The notes beneath the pieces are model-generated. The model did not search any database, had not been told where the DNA came from, and was given only the letters and a program-made list of their open reading frames with translations. The position numbers and the translations under genes are program-made. A stretch of 64,000 nt of DNA, taken from the NCBI GenBank assembly GCA_900175165.2, contig FWWN02000646.1, forward strand, positions 1 through 64,000, in the 5' to 3' direction. This document shows, piece by piece, positions 1 through 11,299 of the stretch; the stretch's first letter is position 1; each line of letters opens with the position of its first letter. The DNA comes from Rhizomucor pusillus. Taxonomy: Eukaryota > Mucoromycota > Mucoromycetes > Mucorales > Lichtheimiaceae.

Positions 1-185
1 AAAAAGGTTATACAAAATGTGAGTATGAAGCGAAAAGAAAGAGGGAAGACGAGATAGAGAGAAGACCAACTTGGAGAAAGCAATCATACAGGAAGAGGAA
101 TAAACCGGTATACAAAAAGGTAAGAGTGAGGTATAAGCGAGTGTTGGATCATTTTTGCTTGTTGTTGCGCGATATCTGATTTTTT

Positions 186-1972
186 TTACGCTTGCTGCTG
201 ATTGACGACATTGGGATACTTGTTGCCACGGTAATGCGCCTGCGCAGTCGGTGAGGGCAATGCCGGAGGAGGAGGAGGAGGGTAGTAATCGTGACCGGAC
301 GAAGATGGGGCAGAGTTGTATCGTTGGCGACTCCATTCACCTTCCATGGGCGATGGCTGGATAGCGATGTTCTGGTGCGGAGCGTGCTCGGTGGGTGTTG
401 CGGGGTGATGAACGAACTCGCCCGTGTACATATCTGGAGATGAGCTTTCCGACGAAGATGGATCGGAAGACATGCTAGGAACCATGTAAGGATACTGCCG
501 CGAGGGAGATGATGTGCTGGGGGGAGCTGGGGGCTGGGGATTGCCGTGCATTACCATGGGTAACGCAGGTGGAGGAGGTGGAGGCGGAGGTGCAAAGCTA
601 GGATAGCTCGAGTAATAAGGATACGAGTACTCGCTGGTTGGAGGCAACATGTTGGGTGGTGTGACTGGTGGACGAGGGAAGGCGAACCTGTCGTCGCTTA
701 CAGGAGGCAAATGCTGCGGTGTAGACTTGGAGGGCGGCGGTGGGAGTGGAGGTGCCTGCTGGCTAGGGGGCGGAGGAGGCATGCTGGTGGCCAAGGGCAC
801 CTCGTAGCGTTCGTGGCTGTCCGAATAGTGACCAGGACTGCGTCCACGGACAACCAAGGGGGCGGATTGGCAGGTAGCCACTTTGACCTGAACGCCTTTG
901 TCTGTCTCAGCGAACAGCTCCATAATGCATATGTAGTATTGCTGAGCGGCGCGTCTCTTTCCGTTATTTGCTGTTGCTGTCTTAAACTGGATACGTTCAA
1001 AAGTGACGATGCTTTGGTTAGCACCGACGGTGCTTAGTCCGAGATTGCCGCCTGGCGTAATTGCCTTTGGCATAGGTGTCATCTGCGGTCCCTTGTCACG
1101 CTTCGGCGTGTGCTGCACTAGCTCAATTTTCTTGTCACTGTTGGATACACGAGCTGACAGGCCGAGCAGGAAACGTTGCACAGGGTACAACGCACCGTCT
1201 ACCTGCACAAGACATTGCCATTCATGCTCTCCGTAGTAGTGACTCAATCCATGGATGGAGAATGCGCCGCTAACCTGGAAATAGTTGCGTCGATAGCAAG
1301 TCCAATCATTATCGGCTAAAAAGAATCCGCGGTCGAATTTGGCTTGGATACGAACATTCAACCTTTTTTAGACCCAATCAGTATTTAAGGTTTTTCACGG
1401 TGACCCCGAGAAAAGAAAATTATAAAACTTACAGACTCGATCTGTCCAATGCATAGAGATTGTCGCACGACTTTGTCGAGCTAAAAAATGGCCCTGTTTC
1501 CGCGGCGGTGAAAAGCGCTCCGTCGCTGCGTCCTCGTTTCCTTGCAATGACCGATGGATACGGCTGCGTATGAAATGTGTATGAGCCCGTTGAATTGGCT
1601 CTGTCAGGTGGCGAATGGACAGTCGGGCGCGGTGTTGTCGGCTGAGACGCCATCCTATATTAAATAAGGCGGCGTGAGACTTGTGAACAAGACGGTGCTC
1701 TATTATTTCCTCAAAAGTATACCCCGGTAATGCTCCATCGGATTTTCCCAGTGGCAAAAAGTTGGCAGCAGGTTGGTTACTGTGACCCAATCATGAAAAA
1801 AAAAGTCAGGTTGGAAAACTGATCAACTTTGCAGGATAGGTTCTCCTTACATGGGCGGATGCATCAATGGACCTTGAGGATATGTCTGGGCATAGTGATG
1901 ATCTGCTGATTGGTATTGCTGGGTTGTTGGCGGCGAATGGGGCTGTGACCATTCCTTTGCTTCAAGATTCAT
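186..1972 (-). CDS. Ndt80/PhoG-type transcription factor
   Basis: Likely sequence-specific DNA-binding regulator in the nucleus, of the NDT80/PhoG-like family (fungal regulators of meiosis, nutrient response and cell death). The large last exon (186 to about 1365) encodes the core of the domain: an FLADNDWTCYRRNYFQV stretch, a SHYYGEHEW segment, then VTFERIQFKTATANNGKRRAAQQYY, typical of the s-type Ig fold. After the domain comes a long Pro/Ser-rich tail with several poly-Pro runs. Upstream exons inferred from splice signals run from an ATG at 1970-1972 (MNLEAKEWSQPHSP) through exons near 1865-1970, 1690-1781 and 1433-1655; the exact donor near 1705 is ambiguous. A purine/pyrimidine-rich leader lies upstream (2000-2270). 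Family assignment is firm; the specific member and its target genes cannot be told from sequence. Confidence 0.8.
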
Positions 1973-3740
1973 TGTGGAATACCAGATTCCCTTGTAGTAG
2001 AATTAACAGAATAAGAGGAAAGGAGAAAGAAAGAAAAAAGCGGCGTAAAGTAGAGAGAGAAAGAGAAGGAGGGAGAGAAAACCCATCTAAAAGATGTCTT
2101 TTTTCAATCTTCGGGAGCCGAAACCAACGACTAGGACAGAATTCTGGTCAGGGCACCGTTTGGATCAGCGCTGAGAATCTCGGTATGGCGAATCACAACG
2201 TGCTCGACTGCTTTCCCATAATCTTTTCCCTTCCCCCTCCTTCTCTCCCCCCCCCAAAAAAAATCCCATTCATGTATCATTTCGAGAAAAAAATTGATCT
2301 TCGCTGATAATTGTTGTCAAGGCACTACAGGGGCTGGAAAGCTACTGTGCAGTGCAGGAGATCGTCCGTGCGCACGTACAACGTGCACAGCGTTGGATTG
2401 TGTATATGTGTTCCCTCAATGGTGTACGTTGAAGGGTCCTTTATTATGTAACGGGGTAAGGCGCGGTGTTAAGGATCCGTGCTGCCTTAATCCACACAAG
2501 CACGTTTTTTTCCGTCCGTGGGATCCAGATCGGCCCTTTTTGTATTATTGATCGTAAAAAAAAAGATACCCGCGATGATCCTTTCTTCCTGCATTGCTAT
2601 TTACGGTATCTTCACCATAACACAATAGTCTGATATCTTACTTGGACAAGCATTTGTTAGATTTTTGAAATGGAGTCCTGAAAATCGAAAAACGAAAGAT
2701 TCGCGGGTGCTGTACCATTTAATTTTACCGCAAAGATTTTAAGCAAAGGTCCAGTTGCTATCGTCATATGAAGCAAGCCTACCCGAATAACAACATCCTT
2801 CATCCCAAGAGAGGACGAAAGCCAATCCCGAGAGTTGAGCTTAAGAGGAATTCCCGGAGACGCTCTGCCTACCACAGAGACCTTGAGACAAACAGAATCA
2901 AGCGAGACATCAGGGTCGCTTCAACCACTGCTGCTGGGCTGCTTTTGCTGCGCTCGTTAAAATGGTCAACGTTACTTTGAAGACCGAGAAGCAAGAAGAC
3001 GTCAGAGAACTGCTAAAAGAAGATGTCTTTTTCAGGAACGAAGAAAGGTTGGCGCCGGTATTGGTCTCGCGTGAATTCGTTCTTCGCCTGGGAGCGCACG
3101 ATCGACAGCCGTTGATTGCTCTTGTCCAAGCTTCAATCACTGAGTGGAACGAATACTTCATCCGAAGGTGGATACTTGGGCTCTGAGCAGTCTACGAAGC
3201 AGAGTTGTCGCTTTTTCAGGTTATGGAAGAAGATCGCGTGTCCACACTGATTGCTCAAAGGAAATATGGTCAATCGCGAGGGTAACAACGATCCTGATGA
3301 ATCTATCACGGTTACGGGTAATAATCATGAAGCTGCTACAGAGTTTATCGAATTGTTAAATAGTAGAGATCAAATTTCTATAACAATGCATATTATGTTC
3401 AATAATAAGTAGCATCTTGAAAACCCCAAATCTCAAAGTGAAAAAGAATTAACCAAGCAGACATCGATGTTAGATCATGATATGATATCTTATTTCTGTA
3501 TCGTCAAAGAGGTATGCATAAAAAGTAGGGTGTGGAAAGAGAGATATTTTGTTTCAATTGGAGAGGGAGGAAGGACAGAGAGATGTGTACGCACTAAAGA
3601 GATATAAAGCCGGTAAAAAAGATGAGAGAGTAAAACGAATCAGCAGAGGGAATTGTAAATTGCATTGCATGTAAAAGAAAAAGGAGAGAGAGAAAGAGAG
3701 ATACAATCACGAAGGAGAGATGGTTTGGGGTATCAGCAAA
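1973..3740. other. Gene-poor stretch
   Basis: No convincing gene. It begins with a purine-rich tract (about 2000-2080) and a poly-pyrimidine/poly-C run (about 2225-2262), probably leader and promoter of the Ndt80-type gene. Open frames at 2768-3186 on both strands match nothing I recognise and lack clean splice signals. From 3530 to 3740 the + strand is rich in GAGA-type purine repeats. Confidence 0.5.
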
Positions 3741-3742
3741 TT

Positions 3743-4414
3743 TCAATCGAGATAGCTAAAAGCTTGAACAATATGATTTTCCGCAGACTTGTTGGCGGGA
3801 GCGAAAGAAGGCATCGATTGTGCTGCAAGTTGCTGAAGCTGTTTCTCCAGATCACTGTTCATCAATACTGTAATGTCGTCATTGGTCCCATACAAGCCCA
3901 AGATGGTATTCAATACGTTTTTCTTTGGAAGTTTCGCACTGCTGCCATGTTTCAAAATCAAGATAGCCAGTTGTCGAAATTGCGCCCACGGTCGAAATCT
4001 GCCAAGGTAAATATCGTGTATGGTTGACATACATGAGTTTTTGTTATAGGTCCAGAAGTGCGACATAATAGATAACCATTTGGCGAGGTGATATTGGCGG
4101 TGAGTTGTTGAGGTGATCCAAGTTTAGTTGGAGTTGGAGCTCCTGTCGTAATTGGTATAAGACATTCATCGTTGACAGCGGCGTGGTTTCCTTGTTTCGA
4201 GCTAGCGCCATTGCCGCTTGAAGAGAATCAAAGTCGATAAAAATCCTGCATGCACTGGATTCTTGCTTGGTGGATGATTGGAATTCAGCGTCGAGGCACC
4301 AGCAGTAGGAGGCAACTTGGTATCTAAGCGGATCGTTGAAGTGGGCAAGGCGTTGCTTACTTGGGTGCCTATCACTAATTTTGTCCCATCAGTCTTTTGC
4401 ATTGTCACAGCCAA
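3743..4414 (-). pseudogene. Possible remnant of an unknown coding region
   Basis: Two minus-strand open frames (3743-4066 and 4202-4414) flank a segment open in more than one frame. The upstream piece is Ser/Thr/Pro-rich (starts MAVTMQKTDGTKLVIG); the downstream piece ends with a Gln-rich stretch (SDLEKQLQQLAAQ). I could join them only by assuming non-obvious introns, and different joins give equally plausible proteins. It lies immediately beside a broken transposase. It may be a host gene truncated by transposition, or chance open frames. No family recognised. Confidence 0.25.
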
Positions 4415-4510
4415 ACGTCAGGATAGGAGCTCTTGATAGGAGGTGGCAAGAAAGTGACCAGAGCAACATGTTTCTTGAACCCAAAGGATTCGCGTTGAGA
4501 TTCAATAAAC

Positions 4511-4996
4511 TTGGTTCAACCTGTCGCGTCCAGGTCTAGCGACCAATATGGAAGAAGCAGAAAACGGTACTACTTTCCTTCGTCTTCATTCTCGACTATT
4601 ATTTCTACGCTACCCTACAACACAACAACCGGAACTGAGCACTTTTTGAATTATGTGAACAATGTCATGGATGTCCTGGACCGGAATGATATGGGCGGCT
4701 TTTACATTGTAATGGACAATGCTCCTATTCATAAACCTGTTACTGTGAGAAATTTTATCGAGAGTAGAGGCTACAAATGTGTATATCTCCCTCCATATCC
4801 CCCTTTTCTTAATCCTATCGAGGAGTTTTGGTTCGAAGTAAATTATGGCGTTAAAAGACAATCTTTTGATGGCAGCGACACGTTAACGCCTCGAATTGTG
4901 GAATCTTGCTCAGTTACTCAAAAAGATTGCCAGGAATGGATAAGGCATTCTGTTTCTTTCTTTGAGTGCTGTCGTTCCATGATGAAAAATCTTTGA
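4511..4996 (+). mobile_element. Broken Tc1/mariner-type (DDE) transposase
   Basis: C-terminal half of a DDE superfamily transposase of the Tc1/mariner/IS630 type. The second catalytic Asp is in the motif VMDNAPIHKP and the third acidic residue is in LNPIEEFW, preceded by the usual LPPYPPF. The region carrying the first Asp and the N-terminal helix-turn-helix is not found in frame upstream, so the copy is truncated and cannot be active. No convincing terminal inverted repeats or TA duplication were seen. A related broken copy lies at 42.9-43.5 kb and shares the NAPIHKP motif. Confidence 0.8.
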
Positions 4997-5053
4997 ATTG
5001 AAGCTTTCAATTCATGCAACAGTTTGCTACCAAAATTAAATAAACATTTATTT

Positions 5054-5248
5054 GGAAAACACTGTGTACAAGTAGACAACAGGCCTAGAGACGAAAATTC
5101 TCATATGAGACACAGTCAGGAGAAGGCCAGGTTCTGAACATGCGACACACGTTTTTGAAAGACCTTTTTGGAAATAGTGTATACAAAGGGACAATGGATG
5201 TTGCACACTGTTTTCAGACCCAAATAGGAAAGTGTTGTACAAAAATGG
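5054..5248 (+). repeat. Three short degenerate repeats downstream of the transposase
   Basis: Three imperfect copies of a motif of the type GGAAA-N2-(A/T)GTGTAYACAA occur near 5054, 5169 and 5228, between the transposase remnant and the 3' end of the CH/spectrin/GAS2 gene. They could be decayed ends of the element. Similarity is weak and judged by eye. Confidence 0.25.
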
Positions 5249-5254
5249 AAAGTT

Positions 5255-8200
5255 TTATCGAGTTCTTCGAGGTGTAATGAATTTGGTATCTTTGCTCATG
5301 GCCTTAGTCATCCGCACTTCCACCTGGTTTCCTTGTTCGTCAACTGTAACAAATTTATCACCATCCTTGATACCATGCCCAAAGGTGATAGGTGATAGTC
5401 CACGATGGAAAGGTGTCGATCTTGACTCGCGTATTGATGGCGATGCACCGCGTTTCACAGGGCTTACACCACCACCACGGTTTCTGCCGCCGTTGTTATT
5501 AATATTGCCACCATTTCCTCCACGGATGGTCACCACGCCTGTTTGGAATGTACCATTCGGCTGGGTTTGCTGCTGACCGCGCGGGACACTGCCTTCAATC
5601 AATGCATGATCGCGTAAAAATTGTGAGAGCTCAACCCATCCTCCGCCAACGCGAACCATAACCATCCGGCTTCGCAATATACGACAGTAAGCGAGCTTAG
5701 GATTCTTGTCTCCGAACCAATATCGGCCTACTTCGCCAGGAACCATCTTGACTCTAACCTTGTACGGTGAGTCATTCACAATATTGCCCAGCGCAACGTC
5801 CAGATCGTTCTTCGGATCAGCCACGTAAGTTTCGGGTATCTTGCTTTTCCGTAAGGGCGATCGTGTTTGTGCACGCTGCCTGGTTGCCGGTGTCGGTCGC
5901 GGCGGTAACCTAGCAGTGGCCATTGCAGACTGCGGCCTCGGCGTCGCTGGTTTGGAGCGAACTGGGGGTGTTGATTGGTTCGGCCGCGGCGACGGGTGAA
6001 AAGTGGGCATGGATGCTCGCTTTGATAGAGTTGATTGTCGGCTGCCCATGTATCCTAGCAACTCAGAGCGCCGGTCGGCAGCACGTGTCCGTAGCTGGGC
6101 CCACTTGTCTTTGAGATCTTGCAAGCATGTTTTGACGCGATTGTCGCTCGTAAAATGCTGTGCTACCTCTTCAGCTTCGTCTACAAGCTCGTTGATTTTT
6201 GGCTCGTAGTACCGATATCGTGTATCCAGATCAATCAGCATGGCTTGTAAATCTGCTCGACTTGGCACCCCGTCAATCGTTCGCGCATATTTGATGGATG
6301 CCTTCTCCACGACTTCCGACACAGCAGATAGCAGCACCTCCAATTCTTCAACAACTACCAGGAAAGACTCGAGTTTTTCGGCAAGTGCAATTGCCTCCCG
6401 CTTCATTTTTATCATCTTTGTCAAGCCATTCACTGCTGTTGCAATCTCGTTTCGTTGGCCGTCAAAAATACCCTGACTAGCATTCAGCATAGCATCCAGT
6501 TCAGTAAGCTTGGTGTTCAAGAGATCGCTGTCAAGTCCGTCCAGCTCGGCTTTCGCCGCTAGCAAGTCACTTTCTAGTGGCATCATTGATAATGGACAAG
6601 TTGTAACAATTTTCAGGTCGTCGCCATCCGCTGCCTTGATGACTTGCTCGGAGAACCCTCGTCCAAGCTGCAGACTGCTTACATGCTCCTTGAGGTGCCC
6701 GACCAATGTCAAAATTTCCTTCACTTTTCGTGCAATTTCCACATTCTTCCAAGCATCCTTCACGCTGGCCTTTGTTGCTTCAAGCTGATTAAGCAGTTGC
6801 TCCCATTCTTGCAGTACTTTAGCTTCTCTGTCACGAATTGCTGCTTGCACTATCTGCTCGTCCACATAAATGTCAGCAAATTGAATAGGTTGTCCGTCGC
6901 GGCCGTTTAATATACGAGATGGCATCGCACGGAAAGCTTCAATCGTCGGCTGAAACTCTAATAGCTTGCGTTCCAGGCCATCCACATCCGCCAATAATTC
7001 AGCATCATCTGCAATGCAAACATTGGTGGCGATCTGGTTGATTGCATTGCTGCATTGGTCCATCCAATGATGCAGATCTCTAGCTGCTTTATCGTGTATC
7101 AACGTTTTACGGGCAAACATGAGCTGCTGCTTTTCCACAGACATCGTCGTGAGTAACTCTTCAAGTTGTGCTTTGACCGTTGCCTCCTTGTCGTTCACGG
7201 CAGCTGTGAATGACAAATCTTCTGCTTCCTTTTGCAGTTGACTCCATTGCCATCCAAAGTTGTTTGCCATTTGCTCCGAGTTGGCACTCCTTGCTTTCTT
7301 TTCTTGGCACCAGTGCTCGATATCTGCACCGCTCATGCTTGCAAATGTCCTATGCCTCTGTAGTCGATCTCGCACATTATCTTTCTCGTTCTGGATCTCT
7401 GTAACAAGAGCTTCTACTTTACGTCGAAACTCTGCCTGAGCCGAGAGATTATCCAGATTCTGCTTCAAAGCATTCAATTTTTCGCGGATAGCATCTGCCC
7501 TTGACACTAACTTGAAGTGTCGATCACGCGCACAGGAGTAGTTGGCAATTTCCAAGGGATCGTCGATGCTGCTGCCGCCTTTGGCGATCTCATGTTCCAT
7601 TTTCTCCAAAGCTTGGTTTGTGTCGATTAAGCGTTGCTCCATATTTGCAAACTCTTGCGGACCAAAGCTGCTCACGTCCAAATCATCCAGATCTTTATCG
7701 AGTTTGCCTAGCATATCGTTGTCGATGATACTGAGACGCCTTTGTCGGTCAAACCACGATCTAGCAGAGTTTGCAAATGCATCCATGCGTTCAAATGCAA
7801 GAGATAATCGTGCGAAATCATTCTCAAGAGTCTGCTGCATGCTTTCGTATTTTCTTGCCTTGCTGGCATCCATGGATTGAAAGCGCGCGCAAAGAGGCTC
7901 ATACTCGGCTTGTCGCTCCCTGAATGATTGCCGCAATGCTGATAATGCATTTTCCAAAGTCGTAAGGCGCGCACGATCCTGCTCCTCGGAAATGCCAGTC
8001 ATAAAGCCGCACTTTTGTTTTAGTCCAGGCAAAGAAGCTAACGTGCTTTGGAGGTAATCAGACAGCCCTTTAACGGCTTCGGTGTATGTGTTATCATCTT
8101 GTGTCTTTTGAAGCAAAGCCGATATCTGATGCCCATGTTCATCGAGAGTGTCGCGGAGTCGATCAAAGATTGTTGTCAATTTTTCTGAAGTCTCTTGGAG

Positions 8201-11200
8201 AGTTGGACGATCCAAGGAAGTACACTCACTCTCTACAAGAGTCTGGATCTTTGTCAATACATCCACGGTTTCATTTTCTTTTTCCTTCTTGAGTCTCTTC
8301 GATAGCATTTCGCGTTCTTTCTCGAGCTGTTTTAAATCCTCGATGCTCAGTCCTCCAGCTTCCACTTGCTTCTTAGCCTGCTGAACCTCGCCTAGTCGAT
8401 CGTTGATCCAACAGCATAGGCGTGAGGCATCATCTATTGATTGCTTTGCCTGCCGATGTAGTTGTAAGATATACCGCAGAGCTTCAAGATCTCGATCGAG
8501 CTGCTCACTCAATATAAGGAGATCTCTCCGCTTTGCATTTATAACTTGGCGGATATCGTCATTAGAAGCTTCGTTGTCTGCATCATCTATCGACAATGGA
8601 GCTGATGGCCATGGTATGCGGCCTGCGGTAGTTGTTACCAACTGCACGATCCGTTCATTTATAGTCTGCACACAGCTGCTCAGCTCTCGGTCGTTGCCAT
8701 CAAAGCGAGCATTGTTCTGAGCATATTCGATATCCTTCCGTAACGCGTGCACATCGTTTTGTAAAAGATTGGTCTGATGCAAGAAATCCACTACCTGCAG
8801 ACGCTGCTCGACCACCTGTCGAGCAAATGTGATTCGTTTGAACAAATCCTCGAATCGCTGCTCGCATGCAGTTTGCCGCGACTCCAAAAACCGTGGAATA
8901 TCCACCTGGGCAGCGTCTTCGAGGTCGTGAAAGGCATCCATTGTGGTGATATACTGGCCTTGGTCAAATTCAGTCCGCTTCCGTTCAAGCAACAATAGCT
9001 TTTGGATGACAAGCTCCCGCATTTTTTCTCGCATCATTAGTGTCTCGCGATCGTGAACGTTTCCGCTATCCAGCTGTTCATCGCTGCGCCATCGAGCCTT
9101 ATTTCGGATAAAGTCTTGTACTTCAGCATCTGTCTCATCCAACCATGCATGCGACTTTGCAAGCTCCTCTTCCCAAGCTACTCGGTTGGTTAACAGCTGG
9201 AGATCCGCACTTTTGCGACGCAAAGAATGCATCAACTTTTCCAAGGAGGCCAAGGTCGTCAAGGTAATCTCGATGGTTGTTGTGTCGGCTGGACTGAGAT
9301 CCTTGTTGGATCGGCTGCCGCCAGTAAGTGCCTTGACGTGCGACCGCAGTCGAGTCATATCTTCCTTGTCAAACGTCTCGATTTCCTTTTCGAGAACTTG
9401 ATGCGTTGCATTAAGTGAATCGACCTGCTCCCTCGTGACCGAAATATCCTTCAGCGGCTCGGGCACAGATGTCTCCTCCAGTTTCGCCATCCGAATTTCG
9501 ACCCATTCTCGGATGCGTTCCGCTTCAGCAAACCATATTCGCACTTCTTCAACCCAGCTGCGGACTAATTCGTTCTTTTTGGTCAGAGCATCCAGATGAT
9601 GTTGATAGGCAGAATCGGTAGCCGTATTTTGAGCAAGTAGATCTGGGAACATTGCTGGAATCTCCTTGATCATATTCTCTGTCTTTGCAACACGCATCTC
9701 CATGTCTTGAATATCTGTATCGGTTGAACTTGACGTTGTCTTGGCAATCTTCATCTGCACTAAATCTAGCTCGCTGCGAACATTGTTACACACTTGTGCA
9801 AATGAGAATCCACGCCGGAAAGTTTCGAGTTGCCGAGCAGTCTCTTCAGCATTTTCGGTCAGTGACCGATATGCCTCTTCAACTTGAGCTTTCCGTTCGG
9901 TGTCTGGAGCTTCGTCCCGGTACGGCTGCAATTCGTCCGCCTCAAAAGCGCCCAAAATCGTCTGAAATCCAGCGAAGTTTCGTTCAAACATCCGGCGATC
10001 CTGATCTCCTGCATGCAGCGGATGAAGCGGTCGATTATCGGATGAGTTTCCGTCGTCCTCGAATATTTCGCCTTCAGGTGTTCCACGGATGGATGCTCGA
10101 TATTCGCTTAGGAAACGAGTCGGTACAACGAGTGTCAAGCGATGTTCAAGCTGAGATATCTTATCAAGCAAAGCTAGCGCTCTAGCATCGTAATCCTCTT
10201 CACTTTCTTTCGTCTTTGTAGTTGTTGTCTTTGTCAGGCGTACTTGCTGTACAGTGAATGTCGATGTGCATGTTGTGGAGGTAATGCGATCGTTAGATTC
10301 TACATTTGGGTTATCACATTGCAATCCAAAACGGTGTAGTTTGCCGGCGTGCATACTTACTGGATTCCCCTACAGCCTTAATAAATTCTACTAGATATGC
10401 CAAGATAGATATTTCATCGACAGAGGTAGCTCTGGCTAGAATCTTTGCATCCAGCAATTTGGGTACACGGAAAATGTCATGGATACGCTGGAATGCCATT
10501 TGTAAATTGTCTTGCCAGAAATCCTTGTGTCTGGAAAAGGTATTCAGATCTGTAACTGATGCCGGATGGTATCGATGCAAAAGTGCAAGGAATGCTATAC
10601 CGTCGCGCCAGGACTCGGCGCAGTCGTTGATGGGTGGTATAAGGGATACATTGACGTAGTCTGATAGCGAGATTTTTGCCCATGTGAGTACAACTTGTTG
10701 GATATCGGAAGGCGCTGCAGTCGCGAGCTTGGGTATGCTAATGATGGGATGTATCTACGCCGCAATACGTTGTGGGTTTTCAGAGGATACGAGGGAAGAA
10801 AGGTATAAAGATGGGTAATTCTTACATGCGAACTGATGAAGCTAAAAGTGTTGGTTTCTAAAGACTTGATTGTGTGTGCTTGATATTGTGTGAGGATGAA
10901 TGATAGTAGTCGAATCAGCTGCTCTTGGTCGCCGTGGACGAGAGCGTCGGTAGGTACAGGTATTTGTACCTGAGGTATATCCAGCCAACTTTGCAGCATA
11001 TCCAGTACATGACTAATGGAGTTTGGTGCGCCGGGCGGCGGTGTTGCAGCCGAGTTGGTGAGGTGAGAAATAAACGTGAAAAAGGTATCATTTTGTGACA
11101 ATTCTTGCAGAGACGCGATACGGCTGTCAGGAAGGAGAGTGTTCACCCAGTTTAACAGAGTGCTTTCACGTAGATGGCGACACTCTGCTGGGACGGCGTA

Positions 11201-11299
11201 AGGTGGCGATGGCGGCGTTTCTGGGAGATCTCGAAGAGTTGGGTATATTCTAGATGATGATCCGGACAGCCCGGTCTCAATGGTGAGATCGGGTGTCAT
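5255..11299 (-). CDS. Spectraplakin-like protein: CH-CH-spectrin repeats-GAS2
   Basis: Predicted giant cytoskeletal cross-linker, 1,970 residues in three exons: 11299-10826, 10754-10361 and 10299-5255 (introns of 71 and 61 bases; the frame closes exactly). N-terminal CH-type helices (LLNWVNTLLPDSRI) form a divergent first CH domain. The second exon gives a clear alpha-actinin-type CH2 (CAESWRDGIAFLALLHRYHP, later LLDAKIL). A central region of about 1,300 residues is heptad-rich with spaced Trp residues typical of spectrin-repeat helix A (VRSWVEEVRIWFAEAE, KSHAWLDETD, ARSWFDRQRR, DLHHWMDQ). A GAS2 domain follows (about residues 1770-1840; VPGEVGRYWFGDKN, RILRSRMVMVRVGGGWVELSQFL), then a basic Gly/Arg-rich tail. 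In animals CH pairs bind F-actin and GAS2 binds microtubules, so actin-microtubule linkage is the inferred role. Start chosen as the first ATG giving an intact CH1. Confidence 0.85.

Noticed and set aside
711..1273. Open frames on the + strand opposite the Ndt80-type gene
   Set aside because: They are antisense shadows of GC-rich, Pro-coding sequence; the minus strand has a recognisable domain and consistent introns.
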